Notes: generated by a model not told the origin, from the letters alone. Shown: positions 53,623 to 63,276, counted from the stretch's first letter. The stretch: DNA of 64,000 bases from RH-AL1 sp965214415 (GCA_965214415.1 CBDCBQ010000003.1:1860001-1924000); one strand, 5' to 3'. Translations and numbers: made by a program.

Positions 53623-53910
53623 ATGTCGGTCGATCAGGCCACCGTCCGCCGCATCGCCAAGCTCGCGCGCATCAAGGTGCCGGAGAGCGAGGTCGAAGGG
53701 CTGCGAGGCGAGCTGAACGCCATCCTCGCGTTTGTCGAGACGCTCGCCGAGGTCGATGTCGCCGGCATCGAGCCGATGACGTCGGTCATGCCGATGCCGA
53801 TGAAGAAGCGCGTGGATCAGGTCACCGACGGCGAGATCGCCGACCTCGTCATCCGCAACGCGCCGGCCAGCGAGGATCATTTCTTCATGGTGCCGAAGGT
53901 GATCGAGTGA
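53623..53910 (+). CDS. gatC: Aspartyl/glutamyl-tRNA amidotransferase subunit C
   Basis: 95 residues, the small scaffold of GatCAB, which converts misacylated Glu-tRNA(Gln) and Asp-tRNA(Asn). MSVDQATVRRIAKLARI, LNAILAFVETLAEVD, PMTSVMPMPM and APASEDHFFMVPKVIE are conserved. GGAG upstream. gatA follows 165 bases later across a repeat element. Confidence 0.96.
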   Translation: MSVDQATVRRIAKLARIKVPESEVEGLRGELNAILAFVETLAEVDVAGIEPMTSVMPMPMKKRVDQVTDGEIADLVIRNAPASEDHFFMVPKVIE

Positions 53911-53932
53911 TGAAGCATCGACATCGCCATGG

Positions 53933-54055
53933 CCTCATGGTGAGGAGGCCGAAGGCTGTCTCGACCATCGTTCCGTCCACGGTTCGGCGGTCCCGAGCAC
54001 GCCTCCTGGAGCCCTCGTGGTTCGAGACGCGGCTTCGCCGCTCCTCGCCATGAGG
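53933..54055. repeat. Palindromic intergenic repeat element between gatC and gatA
   Basis: 123 bp with terminal inverted repeats CCTCATGGTGAGGAG / CTCCTCGCCATGAGG (one mismatch) and internal GTGGTTCGAGACGCGGC...GCCGCTCCTC including a GCGGC-TTC-GCCGC hairpin. This composition is typical of interspersed palindromic units of Hyphomicrobiales genomes. It lies in the transcribed gap of an otherwise tight operon, 20 bases before the gatA start. Confidence 0.7.
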
Positions 54056-54074
54056 GGGTTTTAGAAAGCCGACA

Positions 54075-55565
54075 TTGTCAGACCTCACATCTCTCACTCT
54101 CGCCGCTGCCCGCGATGGCTTGAACGCCAGAGCCTTCTCGGCGAGCGATCTGACCCGTGCCCACGTCGATGCGGTGGCGGCCGCGAAGCCGCTGAACTGC
54201 TTCATCGTCGAGACGTCGGACCTCGCCCTGAAGCAGGCCTCCGCATCCGATGCCCGTCTCGCGGCCGGCGAGGCGCGCCCGCTCGAAGGCATCCCGCTCG
54301 CGATCAAGGATCTCTATTGCACCGATGGCGTGCAGACGACGGCGGGCAGCCACATCCTCGAAGGCTTCGTGCCGCCCTACGAGTCGACCGTCAGCGCCAA
54401 CCTCTGGCGCGACGGCGCGGTGATGCTCGGCAAGCTCAACCTCGACGAGTTCGCGATGGGCTCGTCGAACGAGACCTCGTATTTCGGCCCAGTCGTGTCG
54501 CCATGGCGGCGCAAGGAGAACGGAAAGGTCGACGGGGCGAAGCTCGTCCCCGGCGGCTCGTCGGGCGGCTCGGCGGCGGCGGTGGCGGCTCGCCTCTGCT
54601 TCGGCGCGACGGCGACCGACACCGGCGGCTCGATCCGCCAGCCCGCCGCCTTCACCGGCACGGTCGGCATGAAGCCGACCTACGGGCGCTGCTCGCGGTG
54701 GGGCATCGTCGCCTTTGCCTCCTCGCTCGACCAGGCTGGGCCGATCGCCCGCGACGTGCGCGATTGCGCGATCCTGATGCGGGCGATGGCCGGCCACGAC
54801 CCCAAGGACACCACCTCCGTCGACCTGCCCGTGCCGGACTACGAGGCAGCCGTCGGCAGGTCGGTGAAAGGCCTGACGATCGGCATTCCGAAAGAATACC
54901 GGATGGACGGCATGTCGCCCGAGATCGGCGCGCTCTGGGACCAGGGTATAGCCTGGTTGCGCGACGCCGGCGCCGACATCCGCGAGATCACCCTGCCCCA
55001 CACCAGGTACGCGCTGGCGGCCTACTACATCGTCGCGCCGGCAGAGGCCTCGTCGAACCTCGCGCGCTACGACGGCGTGCGCTACGGCCTGCGCGAGCCC
55101 GGCCGCGACATCGTCGACATGTACGAGTCAACCCGCGCCGCAGGCTTCGGCAAGGAGGTGCGCCGGCGCATCATGATCGGCACCTACGTGCTCTCCGCCG
55201 GCTATTACGACGCGTACTATCTGCGCGCGCAAAAGATCCGGACGCTGATCAAGCGCGACTTCGAGGAGGCTTTCGCCGCCGGCGTCGATGCGATCCTGAC
55301 GCCGGCGACGCCGTCGGCGGCCTTCGCGCAGGGCGAGAAAGGCGCGGCCGACCCGATCGAGATGTATCTCAATGACGTCTTCACCGTCACCGTGAACATG
55401 GCCGGCCTGCCCGGCATCGCCGTGCCGGCCGGGCTGTCGGCCAACGGCCTGCCGCTCGGCCTCCAGTTGATCGGCCGTGCCTTCGACGAGGAGACGCTGT
55501 TTTCCGTCGCCGCCGCGATCGAGCAGGCAGCCCCGAAGTTGGAGCTGCCCGCCCGCTGGTGGTGA
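54075..55565 (+). CDS. gatA: Aspartyl/glutamyl-tRNA amidotransferase subunit A
   Basis: Amidase subunit, 496 residues. Ser-cisSer-Lys triad: Lys in IPLAIKDLYC, cis-Ser in VPGGSSGGSAAAVAA, nucleophile Ser in TDTGGSIRQPA. GTVGMKPTYGRCSRWG and LGLQLIGRAFDE also fit. The TTG start has only a weak AGAAAG site, provided downstream of the repeat. gatB is not in the window. Confidence 0.96.
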   Translation: MSDLTSLTLAAARDGLNARAFSASDLTRAHVDAVAAAKPLNCFIVETSDLALKQASASDARLAAGEARPLEGIPLAIKDLYCTDGVQTTAGSHILEGFVPPYESTVSANLWRDGAVMLGKLNLDEFAMGSSNETSYFGPVVSPWRRKENGKVDGAKLVPGGSSGGSAAAVAARLCFGATATDTGGSIRQPAAFTGTVGMKPTYGRCSRWGIVAFASSLDQAGPIARDVRDCAILMRAMAGHDPKDTTSVDLPVPDYEAAVGRSVKGLTIGIPKEYRMDGMSPEIGALWDQGIAWLRDAGADIREITLPHTRYALAAYYIVAPAEASSNLARYDGVRYGLREPGRDIVDMYESTRAAGFGKEVRRRIMIGTYVLSAGYYDAYYLRAQKIRTLIKRDFEEAFAAGVDAILTPATPSAAFAQGEKGAADPIEMYLNDVFTVTVNMAGLPGIAVPAGLSANGLPLGLQLIGRAFDEETLFSVAAAIEQAAPKLELPARWW

Positions 55566-55574
55566 CGTTCAGCG

Positions 55575-57584
55575 TTACGCGACGACGCGCAACGCGGGCC
55601 TTGCCTCCGCGGCGACAGGCGACGGCGGCCGCCAGCTTCGGATCGTCGAGGGCTCGTAGCGCAGGCGCAGCATCAGCGGGCCGTCGAAGGCGGCCAGCAG
55701 CGCGCGCGGCACGACCAGATCGCCGCATGTCCAGCGATAATGCAGGCGCTCCAGGCGCTCGCCGTCGTGGAAGCTCGCCCGAAGCTCGGGCGCATCGAGA
55801 TCGAGATGACGCTCCACGCCCTCGTCGGTCACGACGATGAGGCTGTAAACGGCCAGCCCGAGACGGCGCGTATCCTGCCCGCCGATCAGTGTCGGAGCGG
55901 TCAGGCTGGTCCTGACCGTGACATCGCCCGCATCGGCCGGCACGCTGAACACAGCCTCGCCGCCCAGCAGAAGCGGCCGCGTGCGGCGTTCGCCGATCAG
56001 GCCGATGATGTCGATCGCGCACGACGCCTTCCAGCCAAGATCGATGGCACGTCGCGCCAGCTCGTCGCGCGCGACGGCAAGCAGCGGCCCTCCGTCGATG
56101 AAGCGGCGGCAGAAATCCGCATGCGTCCGGTCGATCACCTCGATCGGCAGATCGGCGGCGGCATTGTCCGACAGAAGGGCGCGGTTCTCGCCCATCTCGA
56201 GGAAGCTCTCGGCCGGCAGATCGTTGGCGAGCAAGATATCGTGGCTGTCCAGCTCGACGTGCCAATAGGTGACCTCGTCCATCGGCGCATATGCGATCGT
56301 CGAGCCGTTCACGAGCTCCTGGATCGGAATGAGAATCTGGTCGATCATGCTGACGCAGACCGAATGGCCGGGCGAGAGGTAGAGATCGCGCGACGGCAGA
56401 TTGTCGCCGAACGCGTCCTTGGCGACCCGGACCGGCCAGGCCGCGCGCGGCCCTGGGTTGAACCTGCAATCGTAGGTCCGGCGGCCGATCCACTTGATCG
56501 GACGATGCGTGCCCGACGCGGTGACGGCGAGATCGCCGACCTGGAGCGTCTCGACGGCGACATCGCCGCGCGCGGTGCGGATCAGCGTACCGGAGGCGTA
56601 ACAGGCCGCGGCCGCCGTCGGCGCGAAGGCGACGCCGCGGAACGCCTCGTTGGTGCCGGCCGTGGCGATGTTGGTCGGCGCGGCATTGGCCGGGATCGCG
56701 CCGTTGTAGCCGGTCGTATCGGTATACGTGTCGATGCTCGTCGGGCTCGTGGCGTAGAGCGTCGCCGTGCCGTTGGTGACGGAGATCGTGAGGCCTGTGT
56801 CGCCCGAGAACGGGATGGCGCCGTTCGACGTCCATGTGCCGTTGACGAGCGAGAATTTCTCGATGCCTTTCACGGAGTCGGCGACGTAGAGGGTGTCATT
56901 TCCGGTGGTGGTCGCCGAGAGCTTCGCGAACGCGAAGGCATAAGGGCTCGTGCCATTCGTATTCGTGCCCGGCAACAGCGTCCCGGTCTGCGTGCCCGTG
57001 GTGGGCGTGCCGGCGCCGAGCGAGTAGATGCCGGTGTTTCCGGATCCCGTGCTGTAATAAAGTTGGCCGTTGACGACCTCGATCTGCCGCGTGTTGTTCG
57101 CGTCGAGCGTGTTCGGCGCCGCCGTTGAGTCGTCCGTCGTGTAGGCGACGCCGGTGCCACCGCCGACATAGAGGCCGGTGCCATCGGTGCTGGCGACGCC
57201 GCGGATGTTGTTGCCGCCGCCGAAGCCGGTGAGAACGGTGCCCGTGTCGACGTTCCCCTGGGAGTCGACCCGCCCGACGTCGCGCTGGTCCGCGGCCGAG
57301 GTCGTGCCCGAGATGCCGGCAACGCCAGGCGCGGCGTCATAGCCGGTCAAAAGCAGATATTGGCCGTTGTTCGATTCGGTGATCAATCCTTCGGAGGTCG
57401 CCGTGCCGCTCGCCGTCAGCGGGTTGTTCGCGCCCGCCGCCGCCGTGGGAACCGCGATTGACTGGACGAGTAAGCCGCCCGTCGTGTATTCGTCAAGAAA
57501 AACCGCGGTGGAGCTGCTGGACAGCGCGGCCGCGCCTGCGCCGACACGATAAACGACAATATTTCCTGCCGTGAAAGCACTCAT
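55575..57584 (-). CDS. Large Hint-domain protein with repetitive N-terminal beta region
   Basis: 669 residues. About 1-320 is a Gly/Thr/Ser/Asn-rich beta-propeller-like region with repeats such as GQLYYSTGSGNTGIYSLG, GLYVGGGTGVAYTTDD and NDTLYVADSVKGIEKFS. A Hint (hedgehog/intein) domain begins at Cys328 in ACYASGTLIRTARGDVAVE, with GTHRPIKWIG and LYLSPGHSVCV; the last 200 residues are mixed. There is no signal peptide, membrane helix or Lys cluster; export by a type I system is possible. The ATG follows GGGGG. Such Hint_2 proteins occur in alphaproteobacteria with unknown roles. It is convergent with gatA, ten bases apart. Confidence 0.8.
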   Translation of the reverse strand: MSAFTAGNIVVYRVGAGAAALSSSSTAVFLDEYTTGGLLVQSIAVPTAAAGANNPLTASGTATSEGLITESNNGQYLLLTGYDAAPGVAGISGTTSAADQRDVGRVDSQGNVDTGTVLTGFGGGNNIRGVASTDGTGLYVGGGTGVAYTTDDSTAAPNTLDANNTRQIEVVNGQLYYSTGSGNTGIYSLGAGTPTTGTQTGTLLPGTNTNGTSPYAFAFAKLSATTTGNDTLYVADSVKGIEKFSLVNGTWTSNGAIPFSGDTGLTISVTNGTATLYATSPTSIDTYTDTTGYNGAIPANAAPTNIATAGTNEAFRGVAFAPTAAAACYASGTLIRTARGDVAVETLQVGDLAVTASGTHRPIKWIGRRTYDCRFNPGPRAAWPVRVAKDAFGDNLPSRDLYLSPGHSVCVSMIDQILIPIQELVNGSTIAYAPMDEVTYWHVELDSHDILLANDLPAESFLEMGENRALLSDNAAADLPIEVIDRTHADFCRRFIDGGPLLAVARDELARRAIDLGWKASCAIDIIGLIGERRTRPLLLGGEAVFSVPADAGDVTVRTSLTAPTLIGGQDTRRLGLAVYSLIVVTDEGVERHLDLDAPELRASFHDGERLERLHYRWTCGDLVVPRALLAAFDGPLMLRLRYEPSTIRSWRPPSPVAAEARPALRVVA

Positions 57585-57745
57585 TGTACTGCCCCCGAAC
57601 ACAACAACCCGGATGCGACGGAAATTCGTCGGCCGAAATGTTTCTGGAGACTGTCTAGAAAACGAAAATGACAATCCGGTAACGAAGCTGTTGCAGATGG
57701 ACGAAGGCCGCCCGGCCCGGCGAAGAGCCGCGAGCTAGGCAAAGA

Positions 57746-58267
57746 TCAAATCCGCCGGCGCGTCGTCGAAGAGCCCAAGGAATCAGAGCGCGTGGTCGGG
57801 TCCAGTCCTAAATAGTCCGCCTTGAACGCCTCTTCCGCCACACGATCCGGGATGGTCCGACCGTCGAGAGACGTGAGCGCGGTCCCGATCTCATCGTCGA
57901 CGGCGGCATAGAAGCCGTTCGCCTTCGTCGCCAGCGCGAAGCGGGCCGCCGCGCCCTTGCCGCGAACGTCGCCGAGATGGTGCAGCTGGTTGCCGGTCTC
58001 GTAATCGACCAGCACGACGCGCCCGTTCATGCTGACGCGCACGTACGGCTTGGCCTCGCCCTCGCTCGAGGTCTTGCGGTAGAAGACGCTCGTCGTCCCG
58101 CTGGCGGCCGGTGCCTGGACGCTCGGCTGCGGCGCGAGGTGCGCCATTGGCCCGCGCTTCAGTGCGCCTGCCATGCCTTCGATCGTCGCGCGGTTTTCCT
58201 TCAGCGTGTGCTTGAGTTCGGCCTCTCTCTTCGAGGGGCCTTCCTGCTTCGAAATGATCGTGACCAT
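57746..58267 (-). CDS. Hypothetical protein
   Basis: 173 residues. GGAGG five bases before the ATG supports a real gene. A helical basic N-terminus (MVTIISKQEGPSKREAELKH), then an Ala/Pro linker, then a compact beta-like core (KPYVRVSMNGRVVLVDYETG; RFALATKANGFYAAVDDEIG) and a Ser/Thr/Arg-rich tail. No signal peptide or membrane segment. Not recognised. Confidence 0.6.
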   Translation of the reverse strand: MVTIISKQEGPSKREAELKHTLKENRATIEGMAGALKRGPMAHLAPQPSVQAPAASGTTSVFYRKTSSEGEAKPYVRVSMNGRVVLVDYETGNQLHHLGDVRGKGAAARFALATKANGFYAAVDDEIGTALTSLDGRTIPDRVAEEAFKADYLGLDPTTRSDSLGSSTTRRRI

Positions 58268-58379
58268 GCAATCCTCCGCTGACCCAGCAACGCCTTTGCG
58301 GCTTTACCGATCAACATAGGCTCGCGGACAAGAGGCGGCCAGTCGGCCGACCCCTCGCCTTATGGCCGATCCGCAGCCC

Positions 58380-59780
58380 TCAGAGGTTCTTCAGAATGCT
58401 CTCGACGGTCTTCTTGGCATCGCCAAACAGCATCATCGTGTTGTCGCGGAAGAACAGCTCGTTTTCGACGCCCGCATAGCCCGACGCCATGCCGCGCTTC
58501 AGGAACAGCACGGTCTTGGCCTTCTCGACGTCGAGGATCGGCATCCCGTAGATCGCCGACGTCTTGTCGGTCTTGGCGGCCGGATTGGTCACGTCGTTGG
58601 CGCCGATCACGAAAGCGACGTCGGCCTGCGAGAACTCGTTGTTGATGTCCTCGAGCTCGTACACCTCGTCATAGGGCACGTTAGCCTCGGCGAGCAGCAC
58701 GTTCATGTGCCCCGGCATCCGGCCGGCAACCGGATGGATGGCGTATTTGACGTCGACGCCCTCCTTCACCAGCTTGTCGGCCATCTCGCGCAGCGCATGC
58801 TGCGCCTGCGACACGGCCATGCCGTAACCCGGCACGATGATCACCGACGACGCATTCTGCAGCGTGTAGGCGGCGTCCTCCGCCGAGCCTTGCTTGACTG
58901 GCCGCGTCTCCTTCTCGCCCTCGCCGCCGGCACCGGCCGTCTCGCCGCCAAAGCCGCCGAGGATAACCGAGATGAAGGAGCGGTTCATGCCCTTGCACAT
59001 CACGTAGGACAGGATCGCGCCCGACGAGCCGACCAGCGACCCTGTGATGATCAAGGCGAGGTTGCCGAGCGTGAAGCCGATGCCCGTCGCGGCCCAGCCG
59101 GAGTAGGAATTCAGCATCGAGACGACGACCGGCATGTCGGCGCCACCGATCGGCACGATGATGAGGAAGCCGAGCGCGAAGGAGGCCAGCGCGATCAGCC
59201 AGAACACCCAGTGGCTCTGGGCGAAGAAGAACAGCACGACGAGCGCGACGATGGCGACGGCGAGCGCGATATTGATGAGATGGCGCTGCGGCAGGAGGAT
59301 CGGCTTGCCCGACATGCGGCCGTCGAGCTTCAGGAAGGCGATGATCGAGCCGGTGAAGGTGATGGCGCCAATGGCGAGTCCGATCGACATCTCGATCGTC
59401 GAGCCGGGCTCGATATTGCCAGGCTCGCCGATGCCAAAGGCTTGTGGCGCGTAGGAGGCGCCAGCGGCGACCAGCACCGCGGCGAGGCCGACCAGCGCGT
59501 GGAAGGCGGCGACGAGCTGCGGCATGTCCGTCATCTTGACGGTGCGCGCGCGCCAGGCGCCGATGCCGCCGCCGATGGCCACGGCGACGATGCCGAAGAT
59601 CCACGCCGAGATGTCGGAGGGCGGCTTCAGCGCCAGCGTCGTCAGGACGGCGAGCCCCATGCCGAACATGCCGAAGCGGTTGCCCTGGCGCGCGGTCCGG
59701 GGCGACGAGAGGCCGCGCAAGGCCAGGATGAAGAGGACGCCCGCGACGAGATAGAGGACGGCCGCGATATTTATATTCAT
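58380..59780 (-). CDS. pntB: NAD(P) transhydrogenase subunit beta
   Basis: 466 residues. About nine membrane helices in the first 270 residues (YLVAGVLFILALRGLSSPRT; AGASYAPQAFGIGEPG region), then the NADP-binding dIII domain (VIIVPGYGMAVSQAQHALRE, HPVAGRMPGHMNVLLAEANV, VIGANDVTNPAAKTD, and VLFLKRGMASGYAGVENELF). Pumps protons while transferring hydride from NADH to NADP+. Last gene of pntAA-pntAB-pntB. Confidence 0.97.
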   Translation of the reverse strand: MNINIAAVLYLVAGVLFILALRGLSSPRTARQGNRFGMFGMGLAVLTTLALKPPSDISAWIFGIVAVAIGGGIGAWRARTVKMTDMPQLVAAFHALVGLAAVLVAAGASYAPQAFGIGEPGNIEPGSTIEMSIGLAIGAITFTGSIIAFLKLDGRMSGKPILLPQRHLINIALAVAIVALVVLFFFAQSHWVFWLIALASFALGFLIIVPIGGADMPVVVSMLNSYSGWAATGIGFTLGNLALIITGSLVGSSGAILSYVMCKGMNRSFISVILGGFGGETAGAGGEGEKETRPVKQGSAEDAAYTLQNASSVIIVPGYGMAVSQAQHALREMADKLVKEGVDVKYAIHPVAGRMPGHMNVLLAEANVPYDEVYELEDINNEFSQADVAFVIGANDVTNPAAKTDKTSAIYGMPILDVEKAKTVLFLKRGMASGYAGVENELFFRDNTMMLFGDAKKTVESILKNL

Positions 59781-59786
59781 CGAGGC

Positions 59787-60242
59787 TCAGCCCTTCTTCT
59801 TGTACATACCGAGCATTCGCTCGGTCACGAGGAAGCCGCCGAAGATGTTCACCGAGGCGAGCATCAACGCGAAGAAGCCGAACACGCGCGCCCAGATCGG
59901 CCCGTCGTTGCCGAAGCCGGACGCATCGACGCCGACGGCGAGCAGAGCGCCGACGACGATGACGGAGGAGATCGCGTTGGTGACGGACATCAGCGGCGTA
60001 TGCAGCGCCGGCGTCACCGACCAGACGACGTAATAGCCGACGAAACAGGCGAGCGCGAAGATCGCGATGCGGAACACGAACGGATCGACCACGCCGTTGG
60101 TGGCGACATGCGCGGCAACGCCGGCGGCATGGCCGATCTGGTCGGCATAGCTCTGCGCCGCGTCGGCGGCCTGCTTGGCGGCGTCGGCGGCGGCCTGGGC
60201 TCGCTCGAGCAGTTGCTGGTTCGTCGCGACGTCCTGCGCCAT
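59787..60242 (-). CDS. pntAB: NAD(P) transhydrogenase subunit alpha, membrane part
   Basis: 151 residues; N-terminal Ala/Gln-rich helix (about 1-45) then membrane helices (FVFRIAIFALACFVGYYVVW; PLMSVTNAISSVIVVGALLA; VFGFFALMLASVNIFGGFLV), the conserved TPLMSVTNAISS being typical. The split from pntAA is the alphaproteobacterial arrangement. Six bases separate it from pntB. Confidence 0.95.
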   Translation of the reverse strand: MAQDVATNQQLLERAQAAADAAKQAADAAQSYADQIGHAAGVAAHVATNGVVDPFVFRIAIFALACFVGYYVVWSVTPALHTPLMSVTNAISSVIVVGALLAVGVDASGFGNDGPIWARVFGFFALMLASVNIFGGFLVTERMLGMYKKKG

Positions 60243-60276
60243 GGGCTCACTCTCTCAAAAAGGGTCGGGCGGCGCT

Positions 60277-61416
60277 TTACGCGGCCTCGGAGAAATCCGG
60301 ATGGACCAACTTGCCGTCGCGGGTCAGGCAGGTCGCCTTCACGAGCTCGTCGTCCCACGGGATCTGGAACGCCTTGCTCTCCTTGTCGATGAAGGTCTCG
60401 ACGAAGGCGAAGAGGTTTCTCGCGTAAAGCTGGGACGCGGTGGCGGGTACCTTGCCGGCGAGGTTCGTGGTGCCGACGATCTTGACGCCGTTGTCGGTGA
60501 CGTACGTTTCGCCGGGCTTGGTCAGCTCGCAGTTGCCGCCGCGCTCGGCGGCGAGGTCGACGATGACCGAGCCGGGTTTCATCGACTCGACCATCTTGGC
60601 GGAGATCAGCTTGGGCGCCGGGCGTCCGGGGATCAGCGCCGTGCAGACCACGATATCCTGCTTGGCGATGTGCTCGGCGACAAGCTCGGCCTGCTGGCGC
60701 TTGTAGTCGTCCGACATCTCCTTGGCGTAGCCGCCCGAGGTCTCGGCCTCCTTGAATTCCTTGTTCTGCACGGCGACGAACTTGGCGCCGAGCGACTCGA
60801 CCTGCTCCTTGGTGGCGGGACGCACGTCGTTCGCGGTCACCACGCCGCCGAGCCGGCGCGCCATGGCGATCGCCTGCAAGCCGGCGACGCCGACGCCCAT
60901 GATGAACATCTTGGCGGCCGGCACGGTGCCCGCGGCCGTCGTCATCATCGGCAAGGCCCGCCCATACTCGGCCGCGGCATCGATGACGGCGCGGTAGCCG
61001 GCGATGTTGGCCTGCGAGGAGAGCACGTCCATCACCTGGGCGCGGGTGATGCGCGGCATCAGCTCCATCGCGAAGGTCGAGGCGCCCTTGTCGGCGAGCG
61101 AGCGCAGCGCGTCGACGTGGCCGTAGGGGTCCATCACCGCGACGACGGCGGCGCCATGCTTCAGGCCGGCGAGATCATCCGCGCTCGGCCGGCGCACGCG
61201 CAGCACCACGTCGGCGTCCTTGATCGCCTCCTCCGCGCTCGACACGATCGTCGCGCCGGCGGCCTCGTAGGCCTCGTCGAGGTAACCCGACGCCTTGCCG
61301 GCGCCGGCTTCGATCGCGACTTCGGTGTTCAACGCCTTGAAACGCTTCACGGTATCGGGCGTGGCCGCGACGCGGTGCTCGGACGGGTCTTTTTCCGCGG
61401 GTACGGCAATGCGCAT
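60277..61416 (-). CDS. pntAA: NAD(P) transhydrogenase subunit alpha, NAD-binding part
   Basis: 379 residues, dI domain. MRIAVPAEKDPSEHRVAATP, RVRRPSADDLAGLK, VGVAGLQAIAMARRLGGVVT (nucleotide loop), RPATKEQVESLGAKFV and GRPAPKLISAKMVESMKPGSV. Peripheral to the inner membrane on the pnt complex. First gene of the operon. Confidence 0.96.
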   Translation of the reverse strand: MRIAVPAEKDPSEHRVAATPDTVKRFKALNTEVAIEAGAGKASGYLDEAYEAAGATIVSSAEEAIKDADVVLRVRRPSADDLAGLKHGAAVVAVMDPYGHVDALRSLADKGASTFAMELMPRITRAQVMDVLSSQANIAGYRAVIDAAAEYGRALPMMTTAAGTVPAAKMFIMGVGVAGLQAIAMARRLGGVVTANDVRPATKEQVESLGAKFVAVQNKEFKEAETSGGYAKEMSDDYKRQQAELVAEHIAKQDIVVCTALIPGRPAPKLISAKMVESMKPGSVIVDLAAERGGNCELTKPGETYVTDNGVKIVGTTNLAGKVPATASQLYARNLFAFVETFIDKESKAFQIPWDDELVKATCLTRDGKLVHPDFSEAA

Positions 61417-61497
61417 GAATGTCTCCGGTCGGCGACCGCACGGAGCGGGCCACCTTTACAAAAGCTGGGACGGTCGCGATGGCCGCGTGGGGGCTGG

Positions 61498-61647
61498 TCA
61501 GCCCCACATGTAGGCGAGGAAGATCAGGATCAAAATGACGAAGCCGAGCCCATACTTGAGGAGCGTCACGAAGAGCGAGTAAGTGCCCTCGTGCTCGGCG
61601 TAATCCATGTCCGGATGGCCGGCGGAAGCAGGATTGGTCTCGGTCAT
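61498..61647 (-). CDS. aa3-type cytochrome c oxidase subunit IV
   Basis: 49 residues: soluble start MTETNPASAGHPDMDYAEHE followed by one membrane helix (FVTLLKYGLGFVILILIFLA). MDYAEHEGTYSLF is the hallmark of the bacterial aa3 oxidase subunit IV, a small accessory protein. GAGG upstream of this ATG fixes the start. Adjacent to pntAA on the same strand, as in many Hyphomicrobiales. Confidence 0.88.
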   Translation of the reverse strand: MTETNPASAGHPDMDYAEHEGTYSLFVTLLKYGLGFVILILIFLAYMWG

Positions 61648-61811
61648 TCGATCCTCGGTTTCGGTCGTACGGGTCTTTTGGCCCGCATCCGACCGCGCGT
61701 TCTCCCGCCGTACCCCGACGTCGGGCCGTGCTCGCGCGAAGCTTTTGCAACGATCGAGCGGCAAGGCAAGACTTTTGCCGCGCGGAAAAGCCTCAATCTT
61801 TTTAGCGGTGC

Positions 61812-63176
61812 TTAAATTGCGGGAGGCTCGAGCCCAACGGATGCAAGCGCCGCCGACTGGCGGGCGGTCAGGGTTTCAATGTCGAAATCCTCGATCAGCG
61901 CCTCGTAGAGGCGGTGAAAGTTGAGCTTCGCGTCGAGGTGCAGGAAGACGCTGCCGAGGCCGATCGCCGCCCGATCCATGAACACGAACTGGCGCGGTAC
62001 CTTCACGGGGCCCTTGCTCTTGAGCGCCTGGTGCAACAGGAACGCCTCGCGTCGCCCGTACTGCCCCGGCGCGACGCCGTCGGCGACGGTCCGCACGCGG
62101 TCCTCCAACAGCGGCGCGTAGATGAAGCGGGCCCAGATGTTCAGCGTCTCGACGAGATCCTTGGTGAGGTTGGCGAAGCCCCACATCTCGTAGGCATGCA
62201 CGATCCGCGCGGCGTCGTCGTCACGGAAGCCGCGATAGAGTTCGACGACGCCGGCGGCGAAGCGCGGCGGGAAGATGCGGATGCAGCCATAGTCGAGCAG
62301 ATTGATGCCGGCCGGCTTGCCGTCGGCGTCGCGGAAGACCGAGTAATTGCCGAGATGGGGGTCGCCGTGGATCACCGCGAACCGCGCCATCGGGTGCCAC
62401 CAGGCCTCGAACATCGCCGTCGCGAGCCGATTGCGCGTGGCCTCGTCGGCGTCCTTGAAGCATAGGAGCTTCTCGCCGTCGAGCCAGCCCAGCGTCAGCA
62501 GGCGACGCGTCGACAATTCGGGGTGCACGGTCGGCACGCGCACGGCGGTGCTGTCGGCGAGCATGCCGGCGTAGAGCGCGGCGTTCTTTGCCTCGCGCTC
62601 GTAGTCGAGTTCCTCGCGGAGCCGGTCGCCGAGTTCGATGGCGATATCGCGCGTGTCGATCGCCGCGCTGAACTGCCGATGCAGGCCGAACAGCATGTCG
62701 AGCTGATTGAGGTCCGCCTCGACGGCGGATTGCATGTCCGGGTACTGAAGCTTGCAGGCGAGCGGCTCACCGTCGGTTGTCGTGGCCTTGTGAACCTGCC
62801 CCAGCGAGGCCGCGGCGGCTGGCTGCAGACTGAAGTCGCCGAACCTGTGGCGCCAGTCCGCGCCAAGCTCGGCCATCATCCGGCGCTTGACGAAGGCCGC
62901 GCCCATCGGCGGCGCGTCGCTCTGCAGCTTCTGCAGCTCCTCGGCATATTCGGGCGGCAGCAGATCCGGGATGGTCGCCATCATCTGCGCGACCTTCATC
63001 ATCGGACCCTTCAGGCCGCCGAGCGCTTGCGTCAGCGCCGCGGCGTTGTCGATCTGGCCATTGGCGCCGAACAGGCGGCCCCGCGCCATGCGCGCCGCGA
63101 CCCCGCCCATGTTGGCGCCGACTCGCGCATAACGCGCCGCGCGGGCGGTGAAACGATTGGCTTCGGAATCGCGCAT
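61812..63176 (-). CDS. ABC1/UbiB-family atypical kinase (AarF domain)
   Basis: 454 residues. KxGQ-like motif as MKVAQMMA, the alanine-rich loop AAAASLGQVHKAT replacing a P-loop, the catalytic HGDPHLGNY and the DYGCIRIFPP metal motif. UbiB-type proteins support ubiquinone synthesis and lipid homeostasis; this subgroup lacks the C-terminal membrane anchors of UbiB, so the exact target is uncertain. The ATG at 63176 is preferred over a GTG two codons upstream. Confidence 0.88.
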   Translation of the reverse strand: MRDSEANRFTARAARYARVGANMGGVAARMARGRLFGANGQIDNAAALTQALGGLKGPMMKVAQMMATIPDLLPPEYAEELQKLQSDAPPMGAAFVKRRMMAELGADWRHRFGDFSLQPAAAASLGQVHKATTTDGEPLACKLQYPDMQSAVEADLNQLDMLFGLHRQFSAAIDTRDIAIELGDRLREELDYEREAKNAALYAGMLADSTAVRVPTVHPELSTRRLLTLGWLDGEKLLCFKDADEATRNRLATAMFEAWWHPMARFAVIHGDPHLGNYSVFRDADGKPAGINLLDYGCIRIFPPRFAAGVVELYRGFRDDDAARIVHAYEMWGFANLTKDLVETLNIWARFIYAPLLEDRVRTVADGVAPGQYGRREAFLLHQALKSKGPVKVPRQFVFMDRAAIGLGSVFLHLDAKLNFHRLYEALIEDFDIETLTARQSAALASVGLEPPAI

Positions 63177-63276
63177 GGGCACCAGGCTTGAATTGTCTGC
63201 GGCTTCACGGAAGTAAGGACTTGGAATAGCGAAGTCGATCGCGACAAATTAACATCCGTCAGAACGGAGCCCCGCG

